From Clostridiales bacterium (GTDB lineage Bacteria > Bacillota > Clostridia > Lachnospirales > WRAX01), in the NCBI GenBank assembly GCA_031271375.1, contig JAISVU010000193.1, positions 1 to 26,444 on the forward strand: a stretch of 26,444 nt of DNA, in the 5' to 3' direction. The number at the start of each line of letters is the position of its first letter. The first letter of the stretch is position 1. Of the stretch, positions 1 to 7,110 are shown piece by piece. The notes under the pieces are model-generated. The model ran no database searches. It saw only the letters and a list, made by a program, of their open reading frames with translations, and was not told the DNA's origin. Both the position numbers and the translations under genes were made by a program.

Positions 1-1
1 G

Positions 2-1141
2 GCCAGGAACGGCGATGTTTACTGGTTTGCCCAGATTAACGATACGGTTATAAACGATTATATGGAGCTTCTTAAAGCTCAAGGCTTTAAGCTGGACGAG
101 TACCGGTCAAAAACCGGCCGCTGGGTCTACGTTAAGGGCGAGGTCACAGTTATCGTGGAAGGCCCGACACAGGCCAACAACGGCAACACATTAGTTACCG
201 TTGAGGATTCTATCGTTTACTTCACAAAGCATCCTTCCGTGCCCGTGCCTTCGGGCTCGGCGGATAAGACGGCTCCCGCCGACACCGGCTCGGGAACGAC
301 ATATTCATATGTCGCGAGTACGGAGATTAATGTGCAGGCTTATATCGCCCTGCTTGTAGAACTGGGATTTGTGAACGACACAAGCAAAACCGGCAGCGGC
401 GTTTATGTTTATACAAAGAACGACGTAACCGTTACGCTGGACACGGTTGCCGTCAGCAATTATGTGCAGCTTAACGTCAAAACAGCTGTTCAGGCCACGG
501 TTCCCACGGTGTTTTATCAGGACTTCCCCGATGTGCCCTCGCTGGCGGTTCCCTTCTATCAGCGCAACAGCATTGACGTTCCCGGCGGTTACGGCTTCGC
601 TTATTGGTACCAGGTAATCACGGCCGAGACGATGGACAGTTATACAGCAATGCTTAAAAACATGGGTTATACGGTGACGGGCGATAATGTTGGCGGGTAT
701 ACCTGCGTTAAGGGCGATACCACGGTGAAGATCGACCCGGTATCCGTCCGTGTAACCCGCACGAACGTAATAGTTCAAACAACGCCGCCGCCGCAGCTCA
801 CGTCGTTCTACGCCAGATACCCCAATGCCGTTCCCAACTTTGCCTTTGTGCTGATAGAACAATACCCCTTTGTTGAGGTTCAGCCGACGGCGGGCGGTAC
901 CGCAGGGGTTTGGAAGTATGAGCATATCGCGGAGGGCTTGGCCGGAGATACCAAGTTCGAGGGGTTTGTGAAAATGTACGAGGCCAGGCTGAAACTGGAG
1001 GGCTTTACGCTGGAGCCTATCAGCGGGATATATCTCAACAGCGATAAGGAAGTAGCTGTTTCGGTTGAGCATATCCCCACCGCCAACAGCACGGGGATTA
1101 AACATGTGTATATCGTTACGGTAAGCGAGCTGGGCGATTAA
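2..1141 (+). CDS. Repeat-domain protein, 5' end cut off by window edge
   Basis: The frame that contains the first ATG (position 62) stays open back to base 2, encoding residues such as DVYWFAQINDTVINDY that match internal repeats, so the gene begins outside the window and the ATG at 62 is not its start. Four related domains can be seen: each has an aromatic pair (YWF, YSYV, YWYQV, WKYE), a helix of the type YxxLLxxxGF, and a strand pair GxYVYxKxxVTVxV. They begin near bases 20, 300, 600 and 905. Linkers between them carry FYxxxPxVP (e.g. YFTKHPSVPVP, FYQDFPDVPSL, FYARYPNAVPN). I do not recognise the family. The alternating short helix/strand pattern and Ser/Thr/Pro-rich linkers suggest an exported or surface protein, which is inference because the N-terminus is missing. 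A strong terminator follows the TAA stop. Confidence 0.8.
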   Translation, partial: ARNGDVYWFAQINDTVINDYMELLKAQGFKLDEYRSKTGRWVYVKGEVTVIVEGPTQANNGNTLVTVEDSIVYFTKHPSVPVPSGSADKTAPADTGSGTTYSYVASTEINVQAYIALLVELGFVNDTSKTGSGVYVYTKNDVTVTLDTVAVSNYVQLNVKTAVQATVPTVFYQDFPDVPSLAVPFYQRNSIDVPGGYGFAYWYQVITAETMDSYTAMLKNMGYTVTGDNVGGYTCVKGDTTVKIDPVSVRVTRTNVIVQTTPPPQLTSFYARYPNAVPNFAFVLIEQYPFVEVQPTAGGTAGVWKYEHIAEGLAGDTKFEGFVKMYEARLKLEGFTLEPISGIYLNSDKEVAVSVEHIPTANSTGIKHVYIVTVSELGD

Positions 1142-1184
1142 AGCAAAACAGTTGCTAGTTGAAAGTTGTTATGCGAGACAATAC

Positions 1185-1220
1185 GCCCCGCCGCGTGCCT
1201 TAGGCGGGGCAACGTTTTTT
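1185..1220 (+). terminator. Intrinsic terminator after the repeat-domain gene
   Basis: GCCCCGCC and GGCGGGGC form a perfect 8-bp G+C stem around a 10-nt loop, followed after AACG by six T residues. It lies 44 bp after the stop codon and separates the first gene from the SatD/DUF3307 module. Confidence 0.85.
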
Positions 1221-1221
1221 C

Positions 1222-1296
1222 GCAACCTAAAAGGTTGCATAATTGGACATGCAACCTTTTTGGTTGCATAATAAGACACGCAACCTTTTTGGTTGC
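1222..1296. repeat. Three evenly spaced palindromes (candidate operators)
   Basis: Three copies of GCAACC-N5-GGTTGC lie at 1222-1238, 1251-1267 and 1280-1296. The start-to-start distance is exactly 29 bp each time. The 5-bp centres are TAAAA, TTTTT and TTTTT, and the first two copies are followed by a similar 12-bp spacer (ATAATnnGACAY). The third copy contains the -35 box of the promoter for the SatD-family gene. The arrangement is that of cooperative operators, and the likeliest ligand is the HTH protein encoded directly downstream (inference). Confidence 0.8.
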
Positions 1297-1321
1297 GTTA
1301 TTCTGAATAATAAGGTATGAT
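1293..1321 (+). promoter_or_regulatory. Sigma-A-type promoter of the SatD/DUF3307 operon
   Basis: The -35 box TTGCGT (1293-1298) and the -10 box TATGAT (1316-1321) are separated by exactly 17 bp. The -35 box is the right arm of the third palindrome, so a protein bound there would block RNA polymerase. The leader to the ATG at 1386 is about 60 nt. Confidence 0.65.
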
Positions 1322-1385
1322 TATGCTCATAATGAAGAGAGAAGCAATATTATACAGAAGAGACATAAATTAAGGTGAAGTTATA

Positions 1386-2105
1386 ATGAATAAAGAAACA
1401 TACTGCGCTTTTATCGCGGATATTGTAGAATCCACGAAAATGAACGAAGAAAAAAGACGTAAAGTCCAAGAGAAGATACAAGATACAATAAATAACTTTA
1501 ACGAAACCTACAAAGAGTCAATCGCCGCGCAAATATACTTCAGCGGGGGAGATCAGCTTCAGGCTTTATTCGAAAGCGTAAGCGTCGCGTATGCGTTTGC
1601 CTGCGCTTTTCGTGAAGAGCTGTTCCCGGTGGAGTTCCGCATAGGCTTGGGCGTCGGCGATTGGTCTTTGCGCTTCCCCGGGGACAATACAAACAAACAG
1701 GACGGCACATCGTATCATAACGCGCGTTCGGCCTATGAGTACGCGCATAAGACGGGCAAAAACATTATGCTTAAATCGGGCAGGGATGCCGACGCCTATA
1801 TAAATGTTTTTGCTTCGCAGGAATACGCTATTTTTAACATGCAGTCAAACATGCAAAAAGAAGCTTTTAAAAAGTACAAAGAGATATGCCCGATAAAACC
1901 GGCGCCGCAGAAAACGGAAACGGGCATCATATCGGTTCATGTTGACAAAGTTTCGCAAGAGAGAATAGCGGAAGCGGTGGGTACAAGCCGCCAGAACGTG
2001 GGCAAGCTGTTAAAGAACGGCATGATACATGAACAGCGCGATTTGCAAGGCGCCATCGTATTAATGCTGTCAAGAATATTCGATGAAGGGAAGGGGATAA
2101 ATTGA
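1386..2105 (+). CDS. SatD-family protein: class III cyclase-like domain plus HTH
   Basis: 239 aa, ATG preceded by AAGGTG at 8 nt. The order of motifs fits the SatD family, named after an acid-tolerance locus of Streptococcus mutans. Residues 6-135 align by eye with class III nucleotidyl cyclase domains: ADIVEST (D12; compare ADIVGFT), SGGDQLQAL (D56; compare SGDxxxxx), RIGLGVGDW (85-93), and HNARSAYEYAHKTGKNI (111-127; compare NxAxR...GxI). Both metal-binding Asp positions appear kept, while the Arg expected four residues after Asn112 is Ala116 and the purine-selecting Lys before SGD is not evident, so catalysis is doubtful. Residues 188-212 form a helix-turn-helix (VSQERIAEAVGTSRQNV). Its stop overlaps the start of the DUF3307 gene. 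The gene is more A+T-rich than its neighbours. Likely role: nucleotide- or ligand-sensing regulator of its own promoter. Family call is firm; function is inferred. Confidence 0.8.
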   Translation: MNKETYCAFIADIVESTKMNEEKRRKVQEKIQDTINNFNETYKESIAAQIYFSGGDQLQALFESVSVAYAFACAFREELFPVEFRIGLGVGDWSLRFPGDNTNKQDGTSYHNARSAYEYAHKTGKNIMLKSGRDADAYINVFASQEYAIFNMQSNMQKEAFKKYKEICPIKPAPQKTETGIISVHVDKVSQERIAEAVGTSRQNVGKLLKNGMIHEQRDLQGAIVLMLSRIFDEGKGIN

Positions 2106-2839
2106 AATTCTTTCTGCTTTTGCTGGCGCATTTGCTTGGGGATTTTGTTTTTCAAACCTCGGCAATGGCTGTCAATAAAATGTATGATTTTCGTGCTTTT
2201 TTAAAGCATTGCGCGGTATATGCCGCCTTTATTTTTTTGGCGTTAATATGGTATGGTTCGATATTGCAAATATTAGCGCACGGAGCCATTATAACGCTTT
2301 CACATTTTTTGGTGGACATGCTGCGCTGCGGGATTCAAAAAAGGCCGAAGTATGAGAAAAAACGTGAGTTTCTATATTTTAACCTGGATCAGCTCATACA
2401 TATCGCGGTTCTGATTCTTTTCTCTTTTTCGGCGCAGGAAGCAAATGGGCTGGGGAAAACCTTGACCGGCATATATATAGGACTGTTCGGCAACACAATG
2501 TTCCCGGCGTTAGTCATTGCAACGGCTTATTGTATTTGCCTCCATCCTGCGGGCATATTCATAAAAAAGGTTTTGATGAGGCTTGAATACCAAAAGGTTG
2601 ATGATTCAAAAGAGAACATTCCGGGTTTTTTGATCGGAGTATTAGAGCGTTTATGCGTTCTTACATTGGCGCTGATAGGGCAATATACCGCTGTCTCGTT
2701 TGTTATAGCGGCAAAATCATTGGCAAGGATGAAACTGCTTGAAGAAAAAGAATTCGCTGAAAAATATCTTGTTGGGACATTAATCAGCGTGGTTATCGCA
2801 ACTCTATGCGGTACGGCGGTAAACCTGATTATAAATTAA
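2102..2839 (+). CDS. DUF3307 polytopic membrane protein
   Basis: 245 aa. The start is TTG at 2102, overlapping the upstream TGA as TTGA, with AAGGGG 5 nt before it, so translation is probably coupled to the SatD-family gene. The N-terminus AHLLGDFVFQT (H10, D14) is the hallmark of DUF3307. Further polar residues sit in or next to hydrophobic helices: H36, H60, HFLVD (H68, D72) and DQLIH (D96, H100). About six to seven membrane segments are predicted by eye (roughly 1-20, 38-60, 60-76, 98-115, 130-160, 178-205, 222-243). SatD-family and DUF3307 genes are often adjacent as far as I recall, so they probably act as a pair. The array of His/Asp residues could be a metal or proton site in the membrane, but no activity is known to me. 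Confidence 0.8.
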   Translation: MKFFLLLLAHLLGDFVFQTSAMAVNKMYDFRAFLKHCAVYAAFIFLALIWYGSILQILAHGAIITLSHFLVDMLRCGIQKRPKYEKKREFLYFNLDQLIHIAVLILFSFSAQEANGLGKTLTGIYIGLFGNTMFPALVIATAYCICLHPAGIFIKKVLMRLEYQKVDDSKENIPGFLIGVLERLCVLTLALIGQYTAVSFVIAAKSLARMKLLEEKEFAEKYLVGTLISVVIATLCGTAVNLIIN

Positions 2840-3068
2840 GGCTATCCAGACGGCTCATAATCCCTAAACTAATTTTTATTTTCTCTCTGTGCCTCTGTGC
2901 CTCCGTGTGAGAAAAAACATCCGGCTTGCAGGAGAGTCACGTGTTCCGCTGTTTTTAGTCTCTTCAATGCGATTTTTATTATTACACACAGAGGCACAGA
3001 GACACGGAGAAAAAGAGGCTAGGAGAAGAACTCAGCTTATTTAGCTATTATGAGGCAATTGGATAGTC
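2840..3068. repeat. Outer inverted repeat around element copy 1
   Basis: Bases 2840-2861, directly after the DUF3307 stop codon, and the reverse complement of 3047-3068 match at about 17 of 22 positions, including CTATCCA and CTCATAAT. These arms enclose the 172-bp element and are absent around copy 2. The simplest reading is that the element entered the loop of an older hairpin between two convergent genes. Confidence 0.5.
2865..3036. repeat. Inverted-repeat (MITE-like) element, copy 1
   Basis: About 172 bp lying between the convergent DUF3307 and DJ-1 genes, nearly identical to 8955-9128. Its ends are imperfect inverted repeats of about 30 bp, CTGTGCCTCTGTGCCTCCGTG on the left and ACACAGAGGCACAGAGACAC on the right. 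The interior holds no credible gene. When translated the right arm gives HTEAQRHRE, a peptide word often seen in spurious gene calls from this kind of repeat. It probably moves with help from a transposase elsewhere. Confidence 0.75.
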
Positions 3069-3102
3069 ATTTTATAAAAAGCCCGAATCCGTGAACCGGT
3101 TA

Positions 3103-3687
3103 CTATATACACAAATCCGTCCTCACCATATCGGCGGCCTTCGAACCGCGTAATGTGGCAAGGAGCTTGAGCGCGAACTCAACGCTGAGGCCCGGGCCTT
3201 TCGCCGTTATGATTTTTCCGTCCACAGCGATGTTTGAGAGGCAGGGCTTCGCCCCGGTCATCCCGTCTTCCATGCCCGGATAGCAGACGGCTTCGCGGCC
3301 TTCCAGGAGGCCCAAAGCGCCTAGATACACCGGAGCGGCGCAGATGGCCGCAAGCCAGCCGCCCCGGGAGCTATGCTCCCGGATAAGGCGCGACAGGGCA
3401 GGGGAATCGAAATAGGACTTGTGTCCCGGCCCGCCGGGCAGGCATATCAAATCCAGCTCGGAGAGATCCGGTTCATCGTTATTGCCGTCCAAAACATCCT
3501 CCAGCAACCCGTCCGCCGTGACTGTGACGCCGTGGCTGCTGGCGACGGATAAGCGGCCTGTTATGGAAAGGGACAGCGTTTCAACCCCGCCCCTTCTAAG
3601 GATGTCCAGAGGCGCGACCGCCTCCATGTCCTCAAACCCCTCCGTCAGTATAACTATGGCTTCGGTTTTGGGCCTAGTTTCGCTCAT
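3103..3687 (-). CDS. DJ-1/PfpI (ThiJ) family protein
   Basis: 194 aa from the ATG at 3687. This start is chosen because it overlaps the SecG stop codon as ATGA (3684-3687) and the family fold begins right after it (TEAIVILTEGFEDMEAV). The frame continues upstream, but that extension lies inside secG. Resemblance to the DJ-1 branch is close: E22 in GFEDMEAV matches the conserved Glu, AAICAAP gives the nucleophilic elbow Cys (C116), and ITAKGPGLSVEFALKLL matches the RGPGTSFEFAL block of human DJ-1. Members act as stress-protection proteins or glyoxalase-type hydrolases; the exact substrate cannot be read from sequence. It is the last gene of the leftward series and is translationally coupled to secG. 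No convincing terminator follows. Confidence 0.9.
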   Translation of the reverse strand: MSETRPKTEAIVILTEGFEDMEAVAPLDILRRGGVETLSLSITGRLSVASSHGVTVTADGLLEDVLDGNNDEPDLSELDLICLPGGPGHKSYFDSPALSRLIREHSSRGGWLAAICAAPVYLGALGLLEGREAVCYPGMEDGMTGAKPCLSNIAVDGKIITAKGPGLSVEFALKLLATLRGSKAADMVRTDLCI

Positions 3688-3926
3688 ATGATGTTTAGCA
3701 CAAGGGCCGCGGCCATAAACACCGCTCCGCATATCTTTGTATACCGCTCCAGCTTGCCTTCCAGGGAGCGGCTCTTGTTCTTGTCCCAAAAGGTATCGCC
3801 CTGGCCCATGCCGACGACGCCGGCGGAAAGCCCCGCGCTGCGCTTCTTTTGCATGAGTATCATAATGTTAATGGCGACGCAGCATATAAAGGCGATAATG
3901 GAGAGAATAATAAACCAAATGCTCAT
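3684..3926 (-). CDS. secG: Preprotein translocase subunit SecG
   Basis: 80 aa, the usual SecG length. There is a first membrane helix (about 3-25), then the cytosolic loop QKKRSAGLSAGVVGMGQGDTF with the typical Gly-rich segment and the KNKSRSLEGKLERYTK stretch, and a second helix (about 62-79). It associates with SecYE in the membrane and aids protein export. The start at 3926 is preferred over an in-frame ATG 24 nt upstream because GGAGGTG (3932-3938) lies 5 nt before it. The gene overlaps the DJ-1 gene by 4 bp. In many Firmicutes secG is followed by rnr and smpB; here it is not. Confidence 0.9.
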   Translation of the reverse strand: MSIWFIILSIIAFICCVAINIMILMQKKRSAGLSAGVVGMGQGDTFWDKNKSRSLEGKLERYTKICGAVFMAAALVLNII

Positions 3927-3959
3927 CTTTGCACCTCCGAATGGTTTCACAGCCCATAA

Positions 3960-3988
3960 ATGATATCACATATATCACCTATAAGCAA
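3960..3988 (-). promoter_or_regulatory. Probable promoter of secG-DJ-1
   Basis: On the minus strand TTGCTT (3988-3983) and TATCAT (3965-3960) are 17 bp apart, with TGA giving an extended -10. It falls in the only sizeable gap (64 bp) between the VTT-protein gene and secG, so secG and its partner can be expressed apart from the upstream genes. Confidence 0.5.
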
Positions 3989-3990
3989 CC

Positions 3991-4737
3991 TTAATTTTCA
4001 CTTTTTTCGTTTCTTTTTGCATTCGTTTTTCTGCCGATAAGGCTGAACAGCTTGTTGCGGAAGATATACAGCAGCGCAAAAATGATGATGGAGACGGCGG
4101 TGACGACAATCAGCATTGTCGGGTCCCCCTCGATGATATGGGCGCCCATGTAGGTAGCCACAAGCATCGCGGGCAGCCGCCCGACGGCGGATATAATATG
4201 AAACCTGACCGTGTTAAACTTGGTAAGCCCGAAGACCCAGGGCAAAAAGTCCTTAGGGAACCCCGGCATGATGAACAGCCCCAGCAGCACCAGGGACGAC
4301 GCGCTGCCCGCTACCTTGCTCTCGATCTTCTCCAGCGTCTCCACCTTCACGAAGAGAGAGACGATACGCTTGCCGAAGATACGCGAGATATGGAAGGAAA
4401 TCAAGCTCCCGGCGAGGATGCCCAGCTCCGACATCAGCACGCCCCAGACCGTTCCGTAGATGACCCCGCCGACGAACTGCACCGCCGCCGCCGGGATTGC
4501 GGCGACGACGACCTGCAGGGCGTGCATCAGGATGAATATGATAATCCCGGCGCTGCCGTAGGACTGGATCATGTCCTTCATGTTCTCGGCTGCCGTGTCA
4601 ATGCCGCCAGAAAAGCCGCCGAAGTTGGCGACATACTGCACCGTTATGAAAACCAGCAGGACGAGGAACAGCGCAACGGCCGCAATGCTTATAATATCGC
4701 GCTTTTCAACCTTGCGCTTTAAGATACTCCGTTTCAT
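3991..4737 (-). CDS. TVP38/TMEM64 (VTT domain) membrane protein
   Basis: 248 aa. There is a basic N-terminus, a first membrane helix at about 15-38, then the VTT core at about 60-205 with AAAVQFVGGVIYGTVWG, FHISRIFGKR and the hallmark re-entrant region MPGFPKDFLPWVFGLTKF followed by RFHIISAVGRLPAMLVATYMG. A C-terminal helix (about 210-230) and a Lys/Arg-rich tail end the protein. VTT/DedA-type proteins are lipid scramblase- or flippase-like transporters in the inner membrane; the lipid here is unknown. It starts 14 bp after the ABC permease stop, with AGGTG before the ATG, and is probably in the same transcript. Confidence 0.88.
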   Translation of the reverse strand: MKRSILKRKVEKRDIISIAAVALFLVLLVFITVQYVANFGGFSGGIDTAAENMKDMIQSYGSAGIIIFILMHALQVVVAAIPAAAVQFVGGVIYGTVWGVLMSELGILAGSLISFHISRIFGKRIVSLFVKVETLEKIESKVAGSASSLVLLGLFIMPGFPKDFLPWVFGLTKFNTVRFHIISAVGRLPAMLVATYMGAHIIEGDPTMLIVVTAVSIIIFALLYIFRNKLFSLIGRKTNAKRNEKSEN

Positions 4738-4751
4738 TTATCACCTGTTTG

Positions 4752-6365
4752 TCACAGCGCGTCGAAAACGCGCTGACCCTTTCGTAACAGATATAGCCAT
4801 ACCAAGCCGCTGAGAACCGCAAGGAACGCGGCGGAGGCGAATAACCCGGTTTCCATAGGAAGCCCGGATAAAGCGACGAACAGCCCGCAGCCTATCGCGG
4901 CCACGGTGTTGACTATCATCGATATTCCAACGCTGGCGCTTTGCTTAACGGCCTGAACGATATTGTTCCACTCCAGCTTAGGCACGAGCAGATTCGCGAA
5001 AAGGCCGAAAACGGCCGTAAAGACGCAAAGAGCGCAAAGAGCCAGCGCCATCGCGATGAACGGCACAAAACCCATCCCGGAGGTTAAATAAATAAGGATG
5101 CAGTTTATCAGCGTCAGCGGCCCCGTCATCGTCAGGGACATTAATATCTTACCCTTCGCGATGTCGGCAAACCGTATCGGGAGGCTCTTCAAGAGCCATA
5201 ACGTCTTGCCCTCTACGGATATTGACGGCGCGGTTATGGAGCTCAACGCAATGCAGAAGGCCCCGACGGCCGCTGATATCAGCGCGTATAACCCTTCGCC
5301 GCCGGGCAGCTCCAAGACCCCGGCCACGGTGTCGAAACCCACCGCGATTACGGCGATATTATATATCGTGAATAGAATCATCCCAATGCCCGCGTTTAAT
5401 ACATAGACGTAAGAGGAAAAGAATCCCTTGATGTCTTTGATTACGAGGGCAGGTACGACGCCGGTGACGGAAACGCCGCCCAGCTTGAAGGACGAGCGGG
5501 TATGCCGTTCCCTGGAAGCCGCGTTTATCCTTGTATAGATTCGGGCCAGCAGAACCGAGGTTAAGCCCAGTACGGCGAAGGAGACGGCGGCGATCAATAG
5601 GCCCCATAACGGAGCGCCGGAGAGGGCTTTCGCGAACCACGAGACAGGCGGGTAAAAGTCCAGCCCGGAGGCCATGTTAATAACATCGGCGCTTAATTGG
5701 CCGGGATTAACCATGTTCATCGGCAGCACCATGCTGCCGATTATCACTATCACCATTAATATAATGTATAAAATCAATGTCACCGCGTTGGAGTATTTGA
5801 ACCTGCTTCCAAGCCATACGACAGGGAAGGCGACAAGCGCCCCGGCGACCATCGGTATCAGCGGCATGATCATCAGCATGGCAATCGCGGCGGGATAGAA
5901 TAAAAACCCCGCGCCTGACATAACGCCGTAAACCGCAATGCCGGGCAGCGTAATTAACATGCTGATACCCAGGCTCGAAATGTACATGGACAGGATTTTA
6001 CTGGCAAGGATAGCCCCGGGCTTCACCGGCAGCGGTACCAGCAGATCGAAATCCCGCGAGGCGTACAAATGCCCCGGCGCCTTGTAGAAGCTCATAAACG
6101 CCGACCCGGCGCAGCAGGCCGCCGCGATAACGCCGAGCATCGTATCCAGCTGGCCGGCGCTTTGCAAGGCCTGAGCCATAAGAAAGTAGTACGATGTCAC
6201 GGTGGCTAAGACGCCCGCGCCAACGGCGAGGACAAGCGCGGCGATGCCGATGTATTTTGCGATGTGCTTTGGCTTCGCGGATTTACTGCGCATGTTGCGC
6301 GTTATTCTGGCGATGCCGTAGCTGTTTGCCAGGTTGGCTTTAAGCATTACCCAGGTTTTATTCAT
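4752..6365 (-). CDS. ABC exporter permease (ABC-2-like, about 12 helices)
   Basis: 537 aa, strongly hydrophobic, with roughly twelve membrane segments in two groups of six separated by a charged loop near residues 275-300 (RINAASRERHTRSSFK). The segment SRDFDLLVPLPVKPGAILASKIL (about 103-125) resembles the cytosolic coupling region of multi-spanning ABC exporters of Firmicutes. It overlaps the ATPase gene by 8 bp (ATGAATAA), so the two are co-translated and form one transporter. Direction is probably export, judged from the family. The substrate cannot be inferred from sequence; neighbouring genes do not include a sensor kinase or an evident peptide or antibiotic gene. Confidence 0.85.
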   Translation of the reverse strand: MNKTWVMLKANLANSYGIARITRNMRSKSAKPKHIAKYIGIAALVLAVGAGVLATVTSYYFLMAQALQSAGQLDTMLGVIAAACCAGSAFMSFYKAPGHLYASRDFDLLVPLPVKPGAILASKILSMYISSLGISMLITLPGIAVYGVMSGAGFLFYPAAIAMLMIMPLIPMVAGALVAFPVVWLGSRFKYSNAVTLILYIILMVIVIIGSMVLPMNMVNPGQLSADVINMASGLDFYPPVSWFAKALSGAPLWGLLIAAVSFAVLGLTSVLLARIYTRINAASRERHTRSSFKLGGVSVTGVVPALVIKDIKGFFSSYVYVLNAGIGMILFTIYNIAVIAVGFDTVAGVLELPGGEGLYALISAAVGAFCIALSSITAPSISVEGKTLWLLKSLPIRFADIAKGKILMSLTMTGPLTLINCILIYLTSGMGFVPFIAMALALCALCVFTAVFGLFANLLVPKLEWNNIVQAVKQSASVGISMIVNTVAAIGCGLFVALSGLPMETGLFASAAFLAVLSGLVWLYLLRKGQRVFDAL

Positions 6366-7071
6366 GGCCTGCCAGCTCCATAAACAGATTTTCCAGGCTC
6401 TTGTCGGCGGTGACTTGGGCCGTGTCGCCGCTGACGGCCACCTTGCCGTCCTTGATAATCACGACGCGGTCGCAGAGCTTCTCCGCCACCTCTAGTATAT
6501 GGGTGGAAAAGAAGACGGCGCCGCCGCGCTTGCACAGCTCACGGAGCTGCTCCTTGAGGATAAACGAGGCCTTAGGATCCAGCCCGACGAAGGGTTCGTC
6601 CAGTATAAGCAGCTCCGGCTCGCGCATAAGGGCCGCTATCAAAGCCAGCTTCTGCTTCATCCCGTGGGAGTAGGAGGAAACCAGGTCGCCCAGGTTATCT
6701 ATAAGGCCCAGGATTTCCGCGTATTTGCGCAGGCCGCTTTCCCGCTTATCCTTGCTAATCCCGCAGACGTCCGCGATGAATTTAAGGTATTTAATGCCGG
6801 TCATATTCTCGTAAAGGTCTGGATTGTCGGGGATATAGGCGATGGCGGCTTTGCATTCCAGCGGATGGGCTTTGATGTCCAGCCCCTTTACCTTAATCTC
6901 CCCGGATTCGAACGAGAGTATCCCTGTCACGCATTTCATCGTCGTGGTTTTGCCCGCGCCGTTATGCCCGATAAAGCCGCATATCTCGCCCGGCGCGATA
7001 TGCAGGGACAGCGAATCCACGGCCTTTTTCCCGTTCTTGTAGGTCTTTGTCAAATCCTTGATTGCCAGCAT
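6358..7071 (-). CDS. ABC transporter ATP-binding protein
   Basis: 237 aa with a complete nucleotide-binding domain: Walker A GHNGAGKTT (about 35-43), Q-loop region AYIPDNPDLYENM, signature SYSHGMKQ (a variant of LSGGQ, about 133-140), Walker B LLILDEP (about 154-160), D-loop GLDP and the switch His in STHILE (about 190). It powers the permease encoded by the overlapping next gene. The start is supported by GGGAGG about 7 nt upstream. It is 39 bp downstream of the GH18 stop and may belong to the same transcript. The SYSHGMKQ signature is usual for CcmA-type drug and lipid exporters. Confidence 0.93.
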   Translation of the reverse strand: MLAIKDLTKTYKNGKKAVDSLSLHIAPGEICGFIGHNGAGKTTTMKCVTGILSFESGEIKVKGLDIKAHPLECKAAIAYIPDNPDLYENMTGIKYLKFIADVCGISKDKRESGLRKYAEILGLIDNLGDLVSSYSHGMKQKLALIAALMREPELLILDEPFVGLDPKASFILKEQLRELCKRGGAVFFSTHILEVAEKLCDRVVIIKDGKVAVSGDTAQVTADKSLENLFMELAGHE

Positions 7072-7110
7072 AGCCGCCCTCCCGGTTTTTACTGCTGATA
7101 TATACGTAAA

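Noticed and set aside
1222..1296. CRISPR-like array (three regularly spaced repeats)
   Set aside because: The repeats are 17-bp palindromes with near-identical 12-bp spacers, and the last one coincides with a -35 box. Real CRISPR spacers are longer and unique, and there are no cas genes.
3061..3102. Terminator for the leftward operon after the DJ-1 gene
   Set aside because: A short T-run exists on the minus strand, but the preceding bases form no stem longer than about 3-4 bp.
3688..3789. Upstream extension of the DJ-1 protein
   Set aside because: It would lie inside secG in another frame; the ATGA overlap and the family's usual N-terminus support the ATG at 3687.
4138..4722. 194-residue plus-strand frame opposite the VTT protein
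   Set aside because: Low-complexity Asp/His/Arg-rich sequence antisense to a clear membrane protein, caused by G+C-biased codons.
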